Shown here piece by piece: positions 1 to 12,450 of a stretch of DNA of 64,000 bases (the first letter of the stretch is position 1; the number at the start of each line of letters is the position of its first letter). The notes under the pieces were generated by a model. That model did not search any database. It saw only the letters and a program-made list of their open reading frames with translations, and was not told where the DNA came from. The stretch lies in NCBI GenBank assembly GCA_033032175.1, contig CM065318.1, positions 9,176,001-9,240,000 of the forward strand. The letters are read 5' to 3'. The DNA is from Saturnia japonica. Lineage: Eukaryota; Arthropoda; Insecta; Lepidoptera; Saturniidae. A program made the translations under genes and the position numbers.

Positions 1-479
1 AATAGGTACTCGTTATATCAAGCTGACAGTTTTGACAAATTAATACACATGATCCGATGGGAAATATCAAGAATATCATTGATAATATCATTTCCATTTT
101 AAAACGTGGTCATTGATAATAATGACCGATTTAAATATTAATTACGGCACACCTAAGAAGATACGGATTGGGCTGCGAACAGCCGAGCCTTATCTTATCA
201 ATTTGTGCATTTGTCGCCCAGTGCAAATAATAAAGTGTAACACGCTATAAATATCGTAACATATAGATACGCTTTTAATAACCTACGAATGATGTTATTA
301 TTATTTTTTCATTTGCTTCACAAAAATAACAAAATTATTTTTGGTATACTAAATTAAAGGGATAATCTGGTAATTATCTATTACATAAAAAAAACTATGT
401 CAAACCTGAAACCTTTGCGGTAAATATACAAACAAGCACAAATACAAAAGTCTTATTGCTTTCATATTTGGACGTGTAA
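1..479. other. AT-rich stretch, nothing recognised
   Basis: No coding signal, tRNA-like box or repeat shared with the rest of the window was seen here. Confidence 0.4.
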
Positions 480-735
480 GTCACTTGAAATGCTCAGTGA
501 TGCAAGTAATGCAAACGGTTAGCCGGCACTCCGTACCACTTCCCCTATCCACGCCACGGCTTATAAGGGTATGAATTCCGCGTTGCGAGCTAAGCGCACT
601 TTTTGTAACTATGAAGTTATGAACTATCAATACTAAAGCGATAAACTCTAAGTTAACAAAACATACTTTTTTTAACATAAATGACACACTTTTTAAATTA
701 CACCTGTGCGAAGCTGAGGCGGGTCGCTAGAGGCT
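480..735 (+). repeat. Dispersed repeat family K, copy 1 (LINE-like 3' tail)
   Basis: This segment shares the block TTATGAACTATCAATA, followed by AAAGCGATAAAC and a GC-rich end (GTGCGAAGCTGAGGCGGGTC), with 11606-11775 and 49205-49640. The GCGAAGCTGGGGCGGGT-type ending resembles the 3' tail of insect RTE-like non-LTR elements; that family assignment is from memory. No intact coding sequence was seen. Confidence 0.55.
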
Positions 736-1591
736 ATAATATGTAAAAAAGATTAATTCAATTAAGACCGGTGATTCCAGAGATTACCGCATTCAAACAA
801 ACAAACAAACAAATAATCTGTTTAGCTTTATAATATTAAAAGTACAGATTAAGGACATAACCATTAAATCAAATAAACGATCTATTAAAATGTGTGAAGC
901 CGAGCCCATCGCAAATCCTATAAACAACTTTAGTAGTACTTATTTAATACATTATCAGTATTCATAATATAATATGATATTTATTAAAGCGACATACCAT
1001 AAGTGTTTAATGACGTAACCGTAGTGAGTTTTTAATAATAATGACTATAATTTTTACTTGAATGGAGTGACGGATAATGGATAATTATATACAATAAATA
1101 TGAAATAAAGCTTGATAAATGAAGTAATTTGGTATTATCAGAATTTTTTAAATGTCACTTTATGATTGACAAAGACATTGAAAATACATAATATTATAAA
1201 CTGAATATAGTCAGCATAAATATATATAATTCTGGAAGAGCAAATATCTTAGGTACCGGTCATGAGGACCATGCAACAAACAGTGGCATCCGATGGCCAT
1301 TAAACAATTAAAAAACGGTTTACGGATATTAAACGAGCCTCGAGGTTAAAGTGGAGGTGATAAAGACAGTGAAGATACCTAGAGAAAGGACAGTGATGGG
1401 CTAAAGTTACTGGGATAGCGTTTTTTAGGTTGCGAAAAGTACAATACTTGCAATGTTTACACACAATTTACAGTAAGAAGATGAAGTATTTTTAGCATTT
1501 AGCATTATAAAGGGTCGTTTAGATAGAAAATTACAAAAAGGAAACAAAGCTACTTTTTTTTTATATCATTAATATTTATTATTATATTTAA
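736..1591. other. AT-rich spacer, nothing recognised
   Basis: No coding or RNA features were found. A CAAACAAACAAACAAA microsatellite lies near 794-811. Confidence 0.4.
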
Positions 1592-2757
1592 TAATTCACC
1601 TATGGCTAACCACTCGTTTTGGATTTCTAAATTCATTGCGTGCACTCTATGGTGTCATTTTCATCTTGTTGTAGAAAGGATTTTATTGTGTCTCGGTCAT
1701 CCTTTTTCTTTCTCGAACCCAACCCCAGTCTATCACCCTGTGCATCTGCCATAAATTGTTTATGGAATTGAAGTCTTGACTCTAGTTCTATGGCACATTT
1801 GCCTTTTAGGAGAGATGTAATTATTTCATCTTGAGATTTCCCCAAGACATAAATTTTGGTGACTCTAAGTTATTTATAGAGTTCTGATGGCCACTTTAAT
1901 TTCATCCCAAAACTATTATGATCCCTAAACATAGTTTAGGGGTCAGCCGAATGTGCCAGTCCAAGCCATAACCTCAACATCTTTATGACCTTTGCATCTA
2001 TCTTTGCCAGGAGAGTTTTACCAAAGTGGTCACTAAGGAAAAAATCGACAACTGCGTTCAAGGGTGTTGTGTACGTCCCTTGTAATCTATCCTACTTCCA
2101 AGAAATTTGAAAGGCACCGTTTCAACAACTGTGATAATACTTTGCCCACCTATTGAGAGTCCTGGATCGTATGAGGTAAATTTAGTGTCCCGTCTACCCA
2201 GACACAGACAATGGCATTTACATGGTTTTGCCCTCATTCCATCAGTCCATGTACAGAACTCATCCACTTCATTCAAAATTGCCTGACATTGTTTTGGATT
2301 ATATGTCAGTAAAGCGAGGTAATCTGCAAAAGGCTAAGATTGACTCTGTGAATTTATTACCAATTTTAAACCGATAGCCTCATTTTTTCCTGGCTTATTA
2401 ACTTATCTGTTAAAATATTTATAACTATATTAAATGCTATTGGTGACAAACACCAGCCTTAGAAGATCCCCACATTATATTGTAGGGGTTTTGCGTGCTC
2501 ATTGTTTGCTGATATGGTAAATTTTAATTGTGAATAATATGAAGTTATCTATACCACTTCAAGGCGAAGATCATCAGTTCATGCTGAACTGAACCAAATG
2601 CGTTCTCAAGGTCTATCCAGCAGACTGTTATTTGCCTCTCATGTGTCCTTGCATCTTTGAGACTTTCGCTAGTAAAGTGTTATGTTCCAAGCATCCAGAA
2701 ATACCGAGGAAGAACTCTTTCTGATGATTGGGCTTGAAATACCTATTGTTAATCATG
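1592..2757 (-). pseudogene. Truncated RLE-class non-LTR retrotransposon (copy 2), reverse transcriptase part
   Basis: The minus strand encodes broken pieces of the same protein as the plus-strand copy at 59890-62270. Matching blocks are the EFCTWTDGMR and CHCLCLGRRDTKF segments (within 2058-2276) and KSQDEIITSLLKGK through KSFLQQDEND (1633-1845). The copy covers only the part between the reverse transcriptase fingers/palm and the linker before the zinc knuckle, so it is truncated at both ends. The motif C region reads F-A-D-Y instead of F-A-D-D and is also frameshifted, so it is dead. The family (R2/NeSL-like, with a restriction-like endonuclease) is inferred from the longer copy, because the endonuclease is absent here. 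Confidence 0.85.
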
Positions 2758-3995
2758 AAAATAAGCACGACAGTTGAATTAGCGATGAAAATATAGTATT
2801 TTTCGTACTATATAATTTTCATATAATATATAGTACAATTCACTAAAATATAGTATGATACTATATAACATAGTATGGGTGGCAACCCTAAGTGAAAGGT
2901 TAAAAATAATAACCTCGTATGTAATCTTTTAAAATGTTACGTTAATAAAACACTGCATCATAACGCTATTTCGAAAAATTAAGCGGTTCTCTGTTTAAAA
3001 ATTAAATGCGCCAGGAATAGTTTTTAGAATATCAAACTCGTATACAAATATCTATATTAATAAATCTGTTGTTCTGTCTATAAATTTAATTTTTTCCAAA
3101 TTTCCTGGTAGGCTTCTGTTATAAGAACAATGATCACGAATATGACATAAATTTTATGTATGTCTGGGTTTAGCTTAATAGCGGCTTAACCGTTTATTTT
3201 TAATGAAACAATTTGCACGGGAAGCTTACGGCATTGGTCAATTGATAGGCTATTAGAATATTCAATAATCCATTTCATTTTTTTTTTAACATTAATTATC
3301 TTCTGGTTTTGATTACATTTAGTACACCAGTTGTATACTAAATGACATACATTATGTCATCTCATAATTCATAGGCTATAAGATTAATCAATATAAATAC
3401 TTTTTTTACGAATTGTAAAAAAAATTAAAATTGCGTTAATTGTCAACCGATTTTGAAAGCATTTTTTACACTTGGAGTGTAAATGTCATTCCATAATTAT
3501 TGATAGGCTATAAAAATTGTGAATAATATTAATTAAATTAAATTACGAGATAAGACTAATTATTGCTTAATAAACGCATGCGGAGTTGCGGGGCACCGCC
3601 AGTATTTAATTAATTTGGTGAGACAAAAAACATTCGAATTTTCGCGTACATTTTAATACCGCTAAATATCGTTGAGGTTACTTTTGTTCTACGTAGGTTT
3701 AATTCGGTTTGTTTATGGTATTAAACATGTTAAACTGCTAATAATTAAAATACAAATAGGACAACTTGTATTTACCATTTTCGAGGTACGTGTATACTTA
3801 ACGATATTTAATTTCCCGTAAATGTTATGGGATAGGAAATTTAATAACGAAAAACCGGTGTTATAACTGTTATTCCCTGTTTTCATATAACACTAAGATT
3901 TGCTAACTTGATTAACATCAGTTTTAGGAATAAATATTCTATTTGGACTTATAGTTGTAATGATAATAACGTGCCTCTTATACAACCAAAAGAAA
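2758..3995. other. AT-rich spacer, nothing recognised
   Basis: Low-complexity AT-rich DNA follows the retrotransposon remnant, including ATATAGTA-type runs at 2790-2870. No exon with splice sites and no repeat shared with the rest of the window was recognised. Confidence 0.4.
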
Positions 3996-4125
3996 GCTGA
4001 GATTGAGAAGTTGGTGGCCGATTACAACATCATCGGCGAAATAAAACCTCATAGAATTCATTGATTCGGCCACCTACATACAATGACGGAGGATCGAGTA
4101 GTCAAAAGAATATAATTGTTGTCGT
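3996..4125 (+). pseudogene. LINE reverse-transcriptase C-terminal remnant
   Basis: One plus-strand frame reads FGHLHTMTEDRVVKRI around 4065-4112. This matches the conserved (L/F)GH(V/I)xRMxEDRxVKRI stretch near the C-terminus of many insect endonuclease/reverse-transcriptase LINE proteins. A stop lies just upstream of this block and nothing longer is open, so it is a short decayed fragment. The clade cannot be decided from this piece. Confidence 0.5.
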
Positions 4126-4307
4126 TCAGTTTGTCGGTCCAGGTATAGCTGGTGTGATACAGCAGAGGCGGATCTACGTAGCTTCAAGTCGACATTAGGC
4201 AATAAACTGCATAGGTTCGTGACAAGTAGCATATTCTCATTCTGAAGGCGAAGACCTTTTTATGATAACCGAGACAAAATAGTTAGCTAGTTATTTAAAG
4301 TTTTTTT

Positions 4308-4408
4308 CTGGCTTACTATACTTTGAGCCATAAGGGCCCTGAAGCCTCAGACGGCTTTTACAGCTTTATCGTGAGTTGGGGGCGAGCGCTTATGGTAATC
4401 AGCCGCGA
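4308..4408 (+). repeat. Dispersed repeat family F, copy 1
   Basis: This is a roughly 80-100 bp core with the blocks AAGGGCCCTGAAGCC, GACGGCTTTTACAGCTT and GGGGGCGAGCGC, and then a CAGCCGCG segment. Five other copies lie at 6990, 22209, 25438, 35044 (minus) and 43227. Confidence 0.75.
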
Positions 4409-4411
4409 TTA

Positions 4412-5930
4412 TATAACCCTTTTTAATCCATACTTAAAATGCTTATGAATGGATATAAAAAAGAAACTAAATCATGTAATTCCTCTGAATAGTTACTTAT
4501 TTTACCAGACCTCTTTGCTCACAATTATGGACCTTTTTTCCAAGTCTGTAAATCGGAACACTATGGTTTCCGCTGGCGCTTCAACAAGATGCCGCGCTAC
4601 CTACAAACAACAGCTCCTAGAATACGGCAACTTAATATCGTAGTGTGTAGTGACTATTTGAAATGACGCTTGTCAACGTGACAGTATTGTCGGTATGATA
4701 CCGACTCGAGTACGCCGATTTGGCTTAGTTTTGAATGCCGAATTTTTATAGTACGCGGACGTTACCTAGCTGAAGCGACGCGGAAACCAATTATTAATCT
4801 GTGATGTAAAATAATAATATAATAACATTTGGTTTGAGTGTTTCAAGCCTGCTTAATTATTTATATCGAATATTAAAAGACAGAGTACGCATTTTGTGAG
4901 TTTGTGTGTATGTATATATTTAACACGTTGATGGACAGTACCTATCGTAGTACGTTAAGTTGTCAAAATTAATTCGACAGTGTGTCCGTCAACGTCAAAG
5001 TTTTTACTTAAATAAAATCAGTACGTCATACAGAGATCGATTTTTCATACTACAGTAAGGAACGGCATGTGGTACTGTCACCAGAGGTATAATTAATACC
5101 AGCTTCCTGTCACAATACGATGTTTAAAAACTCGTCCAAAGAAAGTACCACAACTAGGGTGGCCCAAAAAACATACTTCTTACAAGAAAATATTGTAATT
5201 TAACACGTTTTTAAGAATGCGCTACAAACATTAACTGGATTAATGACATATAAAAGGTCGCTCAAGATTGAAAAAAAATCCAAATTGGTTAATAATGACA
5301 AGAAATTATAATATGTAAATATATAATTTATCCATATAAATTAACGCTACGATTTAAAAGAACAGAGCAGTAATCATGAACGTCAAGCAGTCTAGAAAGC
5401 TGTAAGCAAATACAAGAAGTGAGAACAATGATATGTTACACGGGAGCGTTAGCAGCGATGCAGTGGACAGTTAATCGAATAAATTTAACACGGGTAAGAC
5501 CCTGAGGCATAGCAAGGTATTATCTACATCACTTGCTGTCACTTTTCGCTGAATGACAATGTCAATATTTTAGGGGTCTAAGTTCAATGGCACTTGTCGG
5601 GTTAAGATTCCCAGTATTAATTTATTTAATTTAATATATTAGTAACAGATATTATAGATAAATGTTAGCTTCCTGCACTTCTTCTCCATATAAACTTTAA
5701 CCATGCCAAATCTCACAGTCTTACGTGCACGCAATATGCTTAAAAAGGTGTAGAAAGCTCTTGCTTGACGTATTAATATACATAAATACTACCTAACATT
5801 GCTTAACTTTTTTAAACCAGATTATTATTGCCTAGCTACGCAAAGTTGTCCCACATTTCAATAATTGTTAAAATTAAACCTATTTATTTTCTACTATCAA
5901 TATTCATTACGTATTCGTTAAATATTGTTT
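4412..5930. other. AT-rich spacer, nothing recognised
   Basis: A 64-codon reading frame at 4449-4643 has no recognisable motif and no splice context. Otherwise nothing was found. Confidence 0.35.
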
Positions 5931-5932
5931 TT

Positions 5933-6506
5933 AGGGTTCCGTACCTCAAAAGTAAAAAAAGGAACCGTTAGGATCACTTCGTTGTCCTTCTGTTTGTTTG
6001 TCAAGACCCTTTTTTAGGTACTCGATGAGATACCTAGTTGAAATTAATATGAAATACTCTCTGGTCTACAAACCCCTTAAGTTGTGAAAAAATCAAACTT
6101 CTAAGACAAAGAAATCAAAAGATACGGCCGTTAATGTCGCATATTGTAAAACTCGCAAAGGGAATCAAAACCTATAGGGTATCTACTTTCCGCTAACCTA
6201 GAATCATAAAATTTAGCAAGAAACAATGTCTTATAGCACTAGGAAAAAATCGACCGTATCTAAAAGTAAATTTGTAGTTACATGTAAAAAAGTTTTGCGA
6301 TTATAAACCAATTTGCAGTTGGTAAATTAACTGTTGTGTATGCCGATTTAAAGGGATAACAGTTTTACAACGGCAAAGTTAAGTTTGTCCCTCAATCCAG
6401 TTCATCTTTTCGTTAGAATTGTTCGGTAATGTTGCCTAATTATTTTGATGAATGTACCTGTACAATTACGGAACCTTCGGTGCGCAAGTCCGACTTGCAC
6501 TTGGCC
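5933..6506 (+). repeat. Dispersed repeat family I, plus copy (AGGGTTCCGTACC element)
   Basis: The element begins AGGGTTCCGTACCTCAAAAG and ends near GACTTGCACTTGGCC, with an internal GGATCACTTCGTTGTC block. An inverted partner lies at 14062-14592. Both are about 0.53-0.57 kb, and neither shows a coding region. The layout suggests a non-autonomous element of a type I remember as abundant in Lepidoptera. Superfamily is unknown to me. Confidence 0.7.
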
Positions 6507-6544
6507 AGCTTAGTGTGTATAATCTATAAATTATGTATATAAAT

Positions 6545-6740
6545 GGATGTTTGTGTATATGAAAATATAAAACTCCAGTATAAACTCCAACACCGTTTAT
6601 CCAATGAACATGAAAGTTGCTAAATCTAAGTGTTACTCATGGTGAAGGTGTTTATGTAATTCCTGAATGCAATAGATGGCGATGTGGTCGAGCTATTGTC
6701 TATTGGAAATGGCAGAACAAAGTCTGCGGGGCCAGCAAGT
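6545..6740 (+). repeat. Dispersed repeat fragment shared with 62430-62515
   Basis: The segment ATAGATGGCGATGTGGTCGA and the following 60 bases, ending in CAGCAAGTTATG, align with minor differences to 62438-62505. No coding sequence was seen. Confidence 0.5.
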
Positions 6741-6989
6741 TATGAATAAAAAAAATAGTGAACAGCGACAGCTTTGAGCAATATTTTAAAGTTAAAAATG
6801 AAACATTTTGTGTTATACTTAATTTTCACCCTTCCCATATTTCATTTTTGTAATATCTTTCACACATTTTCATCTGTTAAACCCACTCAGTTTAACAGTG
6901 TGAAAAATTCAATGTACGAATGAAAAAACGAATTATTCATAATCACTGATCTCACTGACAGAGTAACTTTTTTATATTTTTTATTTTTT

Positions 6990-7088
6990 AGAACTGACTA
7001 TACTGTTAACCTTAAGGGCCCTGAAGCCGCTGCGGCTTTGACAGCTTCACCGGACTTGGGGGCGAGCGCAGAGGGCACTCAGCCGTGA
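6990..7088 (+). repeat. Dispersed repeat family F, copy 2 (most complete)
   Basis: This copy starts at AGAACTGACTATACTGTTA and carries the full core through GGGGGCGAGCGC and CAGCCGTGAAAG. It runs directly into a GC-richer block. Confidence 0.8.
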
Positions 7089-7800
7089 AAGTTTTGGACG
7101 ACTCGCACGAGGGCGCCAGAGTGGCCGAACCTCGGCTCTGGCTGTCGTCGTGCATCCGAATAGGTTGCGATCTGGCTAATTTCCCTACTCCTACGAATTC
7201 GAGCTAACTAACATATAGTCATATGCATGTTCCCCTCCTCCTGGGAGGAAGGAGGATAACATGCGTATGTGTATTTAGTGATCGGAAAGGTTTTTCTACA
7301 CTAACTAGCGCATGATTAACTAACGCAAAAAAAGAAAAAAAAGGTCCCAACAGAACCTATGTACCTGTGTGGTGTGCACGTGTGTATGTTCATACGTGTG
7401 TAATGTTGTATGTGGGTAGCTAAGTGTTGCACATATAGTGTCACTTGTATCGCGCGGGTGGCTGCTTAACCCAAGGGCTTCACACCGAGGAACGAATCTA
7501 GGCTTGGGTTGCCGCTAGAGGGTTGACGTGGTGGGTGTAAGGGAGCGAAGTTGACCGCCCGTCCTCTGCGGAGAGAACGGTGGTTACGCAGGCGTGGACC
7601 CTGGCACGCTCTGTTTAGATAGACGGTGGAATAGTCAGACAGAGGAACTTTTCATATGTGAATTTAGTACTGGAATGCCCCTTACCACTCAGCTCCCTGC
7701 GCTTTATAGGAGCACCGCCGTTGCACCGGCGCGGCGATCGTATGATGCCACGTGATATACGACAGTAACGTCGACGTCGAGAAGAGTCAGTCGAGAGTCT
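7089..7800. other. GC-rich non-coding block of unknown origin
   Basis: This 0.7 kb is visibly richer in G and C than its surroundings. It holds the inverted motif CCCCTCCTCCTGGGAGGAAGG near 7231-7251 and a TGTG-rich tract near 7365-7420. It follows directly on family F copy 2 and may be the untranslated end of the same mobile element. No open frame of note crosses it, and I do not recognise it. Confidence 0.4.
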
Positions 7801-8164
7801 TCTAATGTTAGATGAGACAGTATACTAAAGAATGAAAATATTATTATATTTTTAAACATTTATTACAATATAAAGCATCATTATCATCATGTAAATGCTG
7901 CATAGGGAGACTCAGAAAATAAAAATATGAACATTTTATGATATACAAATGTTACTAAAAGGGTGGGAAAATATCATCTGTAACAGAAAGGTCTGGATGA
8001 ATGAAAGGGATTTTGCCTAAGTTTTGAGGCGCCGGACCATTAATATGTACGTCACGACCACATGATCTTTATTCACATTTAAACAATATATTTTAACTGT
8101 TGTGGAAGTATGGAGGCCAATTAATACTTACTTTGTTTTTTTTTTTCATTGTTTTTTATAGTAC
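7801..8164. other. AT-rich spacer, nothing recognised
   Basis: No coding, RNA or repeat feature was recognised. Confidence 0.35.
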
Positions 8165-8335
8165 CTAGCACGGCAAAATATCTGAAAAGCACAGTACATC
8201 GGCGAGCACAGAGAGACTGGCCATCCATTGCCTCTCAGTAGCTGAATATAATATACACTAGCTGATTCTGAAACGCGACAAACTAAACGAAAGTCACTGT
8301 GACGGGTTTATCACCATATTATGTATGATGATCGG
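8165..8335 (+). repeat. Dispersed repeat family C, copy 1
   Basis: The family is marked by GAAACGCGACAAAC followed by a GGGTTTATCACC block. Copies lie near 12299, 24740, 36355, 42130 (minus), 42390 (minus), 44160 (minus) and 51330. Fuller copies add an upstream segment around CAACGGTGACCATCGAGAGA. It looks like a non-autonomous interspersed element of about 250 bp. Confidence 0.65.
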
Positions 8336-11073
8336 GTAAAGATCCCTATCTCCCCGCTTGATACCAGACATAATTACACTGAATAATCCCGGAATGTGAC
8401 ACGCCTAAATATGGTTCTATTTCGAGTGTTACACCAAATATGTGTATATTTTGCCAATAAGAATTCTCTCACTGTAACTTTCTGATTTTTATGTTTATTT
8501 TAATTCAAAAACGTAGTGTTTACATTTGTACATTTTAGCACAATAAAAGTGTTTGATGTTTGCCGAACGTGTAAGAATTACAAATCAATTGCATGTCATT
8601 AAATCTTGCCGAATTTAACGAGCAGCTGTAATAACATAATTATTGTGTTTAGCTGATTGCTAAGAGGTTTTCGGTGAAATGTAAGTATAATATGAAGGTA
8701 TAATTTATGTAGGTCACATATAAAATACGTCAAAGATTGAAAAATGTAAAGTAAAATAACATCAGTGTTACAAACAATAGTGTATGATTTAATTCAATCG
8801 TCGAAAGCTTTTATGGTGACGCCTACGAAGACATGCGGGTCTGCATTTTGCAACTGTCTGAATTCGAGTTATGTGGCAACACCATTAGATAATTTATTAC
8901 TTGTTATATTTTTTTTTAAGAATACTTAAAAATATTTTTGTGTGATTCAGAGAAAGACCAGTATAAAGTGTAATTTTATCTGGTTAATAGCTTGTTAGTT
9001 TTTAGTCTCAGGGAAGAAAATCTAGGCTAATATTATGGTACAGTTTTATTGAATTGTTTTACAGTGAAATAGTTAAAATTTGAACTTTGTTTTTTACAGA
9101 ATTGTAACACTCGTGTTGAATAATACTGTATCTTGGAAAAATAATTATACATGTTTCGAATGAAGCCGGCAATACATTAATCTAAACGAATTCAGTATGG
9201 TATGTAAGAAAGATTTTGGGAAATCTCTTTGACAGGAGATACATCACTCTTAAAATAAAGACAAATTCAAAACATTCCAAACGGTCTACAATAAACACTG
9301 GACTAAAGATATATTAGAAAGGAAACAGCTAAAAGGGGCAATTTAAAATATTTAACATTCTTAGAAAATTTACGATCACATTTATATAACCGCGAATCGC
9401 TCTTTTGTCTTCGATATTTTTGGCGAGTGTTTATTTGAGCTTGAAATCTGGCGGAAGCACTATCACGATTACGGATGGATGTTGGTAGGCAGGTATAATC
9501 TGATTTACGATTAAACATCCCTAACAATAATAAGCAATAAGCACTATACAAATACTTTTTTAGTGTTCCGCTGGATAATGGATTTGTTTTAATATTCCAT
9601 GAATATAGACGGCATTGAGCTATAAAAATGTAGGTGAACATTAAATGCACCTACAGCTGTTCAAATTTATTTTTAAAATACAAAACGAAAGAATGTCTAC
9701 TGAAACTCAACTACAGTTATACCTTTAAATGAACTAATCGGAATTTGTTTTACAGTAAGTGATATTATAGGACACTTGGCTTGGCTAGGTATATGTACTA
9801 GATATGATCAGAGGAGTAAAGAAATGTTAATAGATATACAAAAGAGCAGTAGTTAGATTAAGCGAACGGGCGGCATAGGAGTGTGACCTGACCTACACTT
9901 GAATTCGATCAAGATAATTATGGAAAGAATTACATTTAAAGAAGTTTATGCTATGTATTTAGTCGATATATGTGCACAATGATAATTTTACAGTTTTATT
10001 AATTCTTAGGATTATTATTTTAGAATGGACTATCTAGTTAGCACGTATTAGTTCAAATTACTATAATAGACGAATATACCTACTAAACATACTTTTCTGA
10101 ATAATATTTTACAAATTGTCAACATCGGGACTACCACAGTGCCTGATATCTTATCCTTGTATGGCAAGGCAAAACACAACTTAAGGGTATTCGTTTGTTT
10201 TGTACTAGTTTTTTCAGGGTATTATGTTGTGAAAATTATACATTCCTTGTTGTTACAAAAAATATTATTCATTGTATCATAATTATTATGTTGCAACCAA
10301 ATTTCTTCTGTCCTGCGTTACGAAGAGCTAGTAAATTTATGTAAATGTTTTACATTCCAAGTTTACCTAGATAGGTGTTTTTCTTTTTTTGTTTATCTAA
10401 CAACAATAATGTTGCTCAATGAGATGAGGTTTCATAGACTTTTGCTTTTAAACTCACAAATAACGTACTTCTTTGAACCAAAATCAAATATTTAGTAGGC
10501 ACTTACAAAGCCACAAATGAGAGTGATCATGTATGACTATATAATTAAAAGTATTCAAAAAGATTATCCTTACGAAGGATACATTTTATGTAGGTGTATT
10601 TTTTTCAGGGTAAGCAATTTAAGCAAACGGAAAATATTATAACAAATATTTTTGTGCCTCTTGTAGCTGCTGCATGGTGTCTTTCATAATTGTTATCAGG
10701 GCACAAACCCAGTAATTTTTATATTATAATGTATAAAATAATATAAGTATCTTGAAAATTTTGTTCATTATTGTGTGTGTAGAAAATCAATATTTATTTT
10801 CCAAATCCCTAACCTACTGCCTAGTTTAGAAGAGCTTAGTAATTGTCACGGCAAGTGTTTAGTGACAAGAACACACTGCGCACAATAAGGCGGCGGAGTT
10901 CTATTTGAAGTGGTTGTTCGTTCCTTACCTTTTTACTAATACGAACGTGTAAACTATTACTTCTCACCTGTCAGTAAGTAGGTTCATACTAAATGTTCAG
11001 TACTAATGACTAGTACTAAGCTCGTGTAAACTAGCCATAAGGCAAAGCTAAGCTAAACTTAAAACTTTATCTA
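8336..11073. other. AT-rich stretch, no supported gene
   Basis: A 115-codon frame on the minus strand (9303-9650) is the longest here, but it has no motif I recognise and is biased toward the AT composition of its surroundings. No splice-supported exon or shared repeat was seen. Confidence 0.35.
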
Positions 11074-11575
11074 TAAATAGTATAAAATGAAGTCGCTTTC
11101 CGCTGTTATTTATATATACAACTAGCTGTGCCCGTGGCTTCGCTCACGTAGACGACGGAATGCCCGCGCAAATCTTGCTCCCCCGCTCACGACTATTTTA
11201 AAGACAAAAATGGTTATTGTGGTTGTTCCTTAGAAGATAGATGTATAATCCTCCTGACATTTTGTAAGTTTTTAATGCCTACAATTATGTATTATTTTAA
11301 TTTGGTATATCTCTTATGGTTTACTCAGCGTAAACCATTTAAGCGCCCGAATTGATTCACCATGACCAGTTTTTTTTATTTGTGAGGAACCCTAATTCTT
11401 TTTCTTAAATAAAATTAGCCTATGTTACTTCCTATAAATTCAGCTATCTACCATGAATTCCCGCCAAAATCAGTCTAACCTTTTCGGAGATTACCCGGAA
11501 CAAACAGATAGACAGACAAAAATTTTAAAAATGTTTTTTTTTTTGTTTTAGGTATCGTATATACTTTCATTTGCA
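11074..11575 (+). repeat. Dispersed repeat family A, plus copy (CTAGCTGTGCCC element)
   Basis: It holds CTAGCTGTGCCCGTGGCTTC, a GAAGATAGATGTATAAT block, TGGTTTACTCAGCG, and then a tail with AACAAACAGATAGACAGACA. An inverted relative lies at 44895-45105. This organisation, with a tGTGCCCGcGgCTTCG head and a CAGACAGACA tail, is one I associate with interspersed elements of lepidopteran genomes. No coding capacity is visible. Confidence 0.6.
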
Positions 11576-11605
11576 TTTAGTAAAAAACTGTTATTTTTAC
11601 ATTAT

Positions 11606-11775
11606 ATAGCATAGCAGTCGTGTTTAGGACCACTAGGTTAATGAGGCAGTTATGATGTTATGAACTGTCAATATTAAAGCGATAAACTCTAAATCAGGCT
11701 TTTTTAAACATTAAATTTAATATACCACTTTGTAAATTGACCCGAGCGAAGCTGGGGAGGGTTGCTAGTGTTATC
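11606..11775 (+). repeat. Dispersed repeat family K, copy 2
   Basis: It shares CAATATTAAAGCGATAAAC and AAATCAGGCTTTTTTAAA with 49540-49580, and ends in GAGCGAAGCTGGGGAGGG. Its left 45 bases are a short piece of the tRNA-like SINE seen in full at 49381-49525, in the same relative position, so the two copies share a composite structure. Confidence 0.65.
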
Positions 11776-12298
11776 TAAATGGAAAAGTAGAACCTAATAC
11801 CGCAAATTAATTAAATTGAGGTATGAAGTCGCCAAAAAATACTGTGGTGATGCCAAATCGGATCTGATATTTTATGAACTTAAGATTTTGGCAAAATCTA
11901 ATTATATTAGTGGTAGGATTAGATTGTCTACGTTTGAATTGGATTCATTTACAAATCAATTAGGTATAATGAAGAGACAGTACATGACGGTTACATTTTC
12001 TTTCTTGGTACGTTGGTAGAGTCATAGACGGAAGATAGAACACAAAAAAATAAGACATTTTAGACATTCAGGTATTACTTGACATTTACTTCGTCTACAT
12101 ATTTAACTGTGTGAAAGTAAAACCATGTCTTAAATAAATATTGAAATCACGCACCACACACCATATTGTATTACCACCATTACACACCATAGGTACGCGT
12201 ATTATGATATTGTAAATACTGGGTACTTAAGCAACTGAAAGAGGAAAAGGATTTTTTTTACAATAGCGGCAAGGTGACGGATCGGTTTTTGATAATAA

Positions 12299-12450
12299 GC
12301 ACAGTACAATAAAAAAAAGTGGTGACTACCGAAAGATCAACAATTCATCCCCAGTGGCCGCTGTTATACCAGCCTAATCCCGAAACGCGACGCGAAATAT
12401 GCGAATCATTATAACGGCCTTTCCATCATATTGATGGTGGTCATGATCTA
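12299..12450 (+). repeat. Dispersed repeat family C, copy 2
   Basis: It carries the CCCGAAACGCGACGCGAAA variant of the family core, preceded by a diverged form of the upstream arm (GTGGTGACTACCGAAAGATC). Confidence 0.6.

Noticed and set aside
9303..9650. 115-codon minus-strand frame
   Set aside because: Longest non-transposon frame, but no recognised motif, no splice or promoter context, and such lengths arise by chance in 64 kb of DNA.
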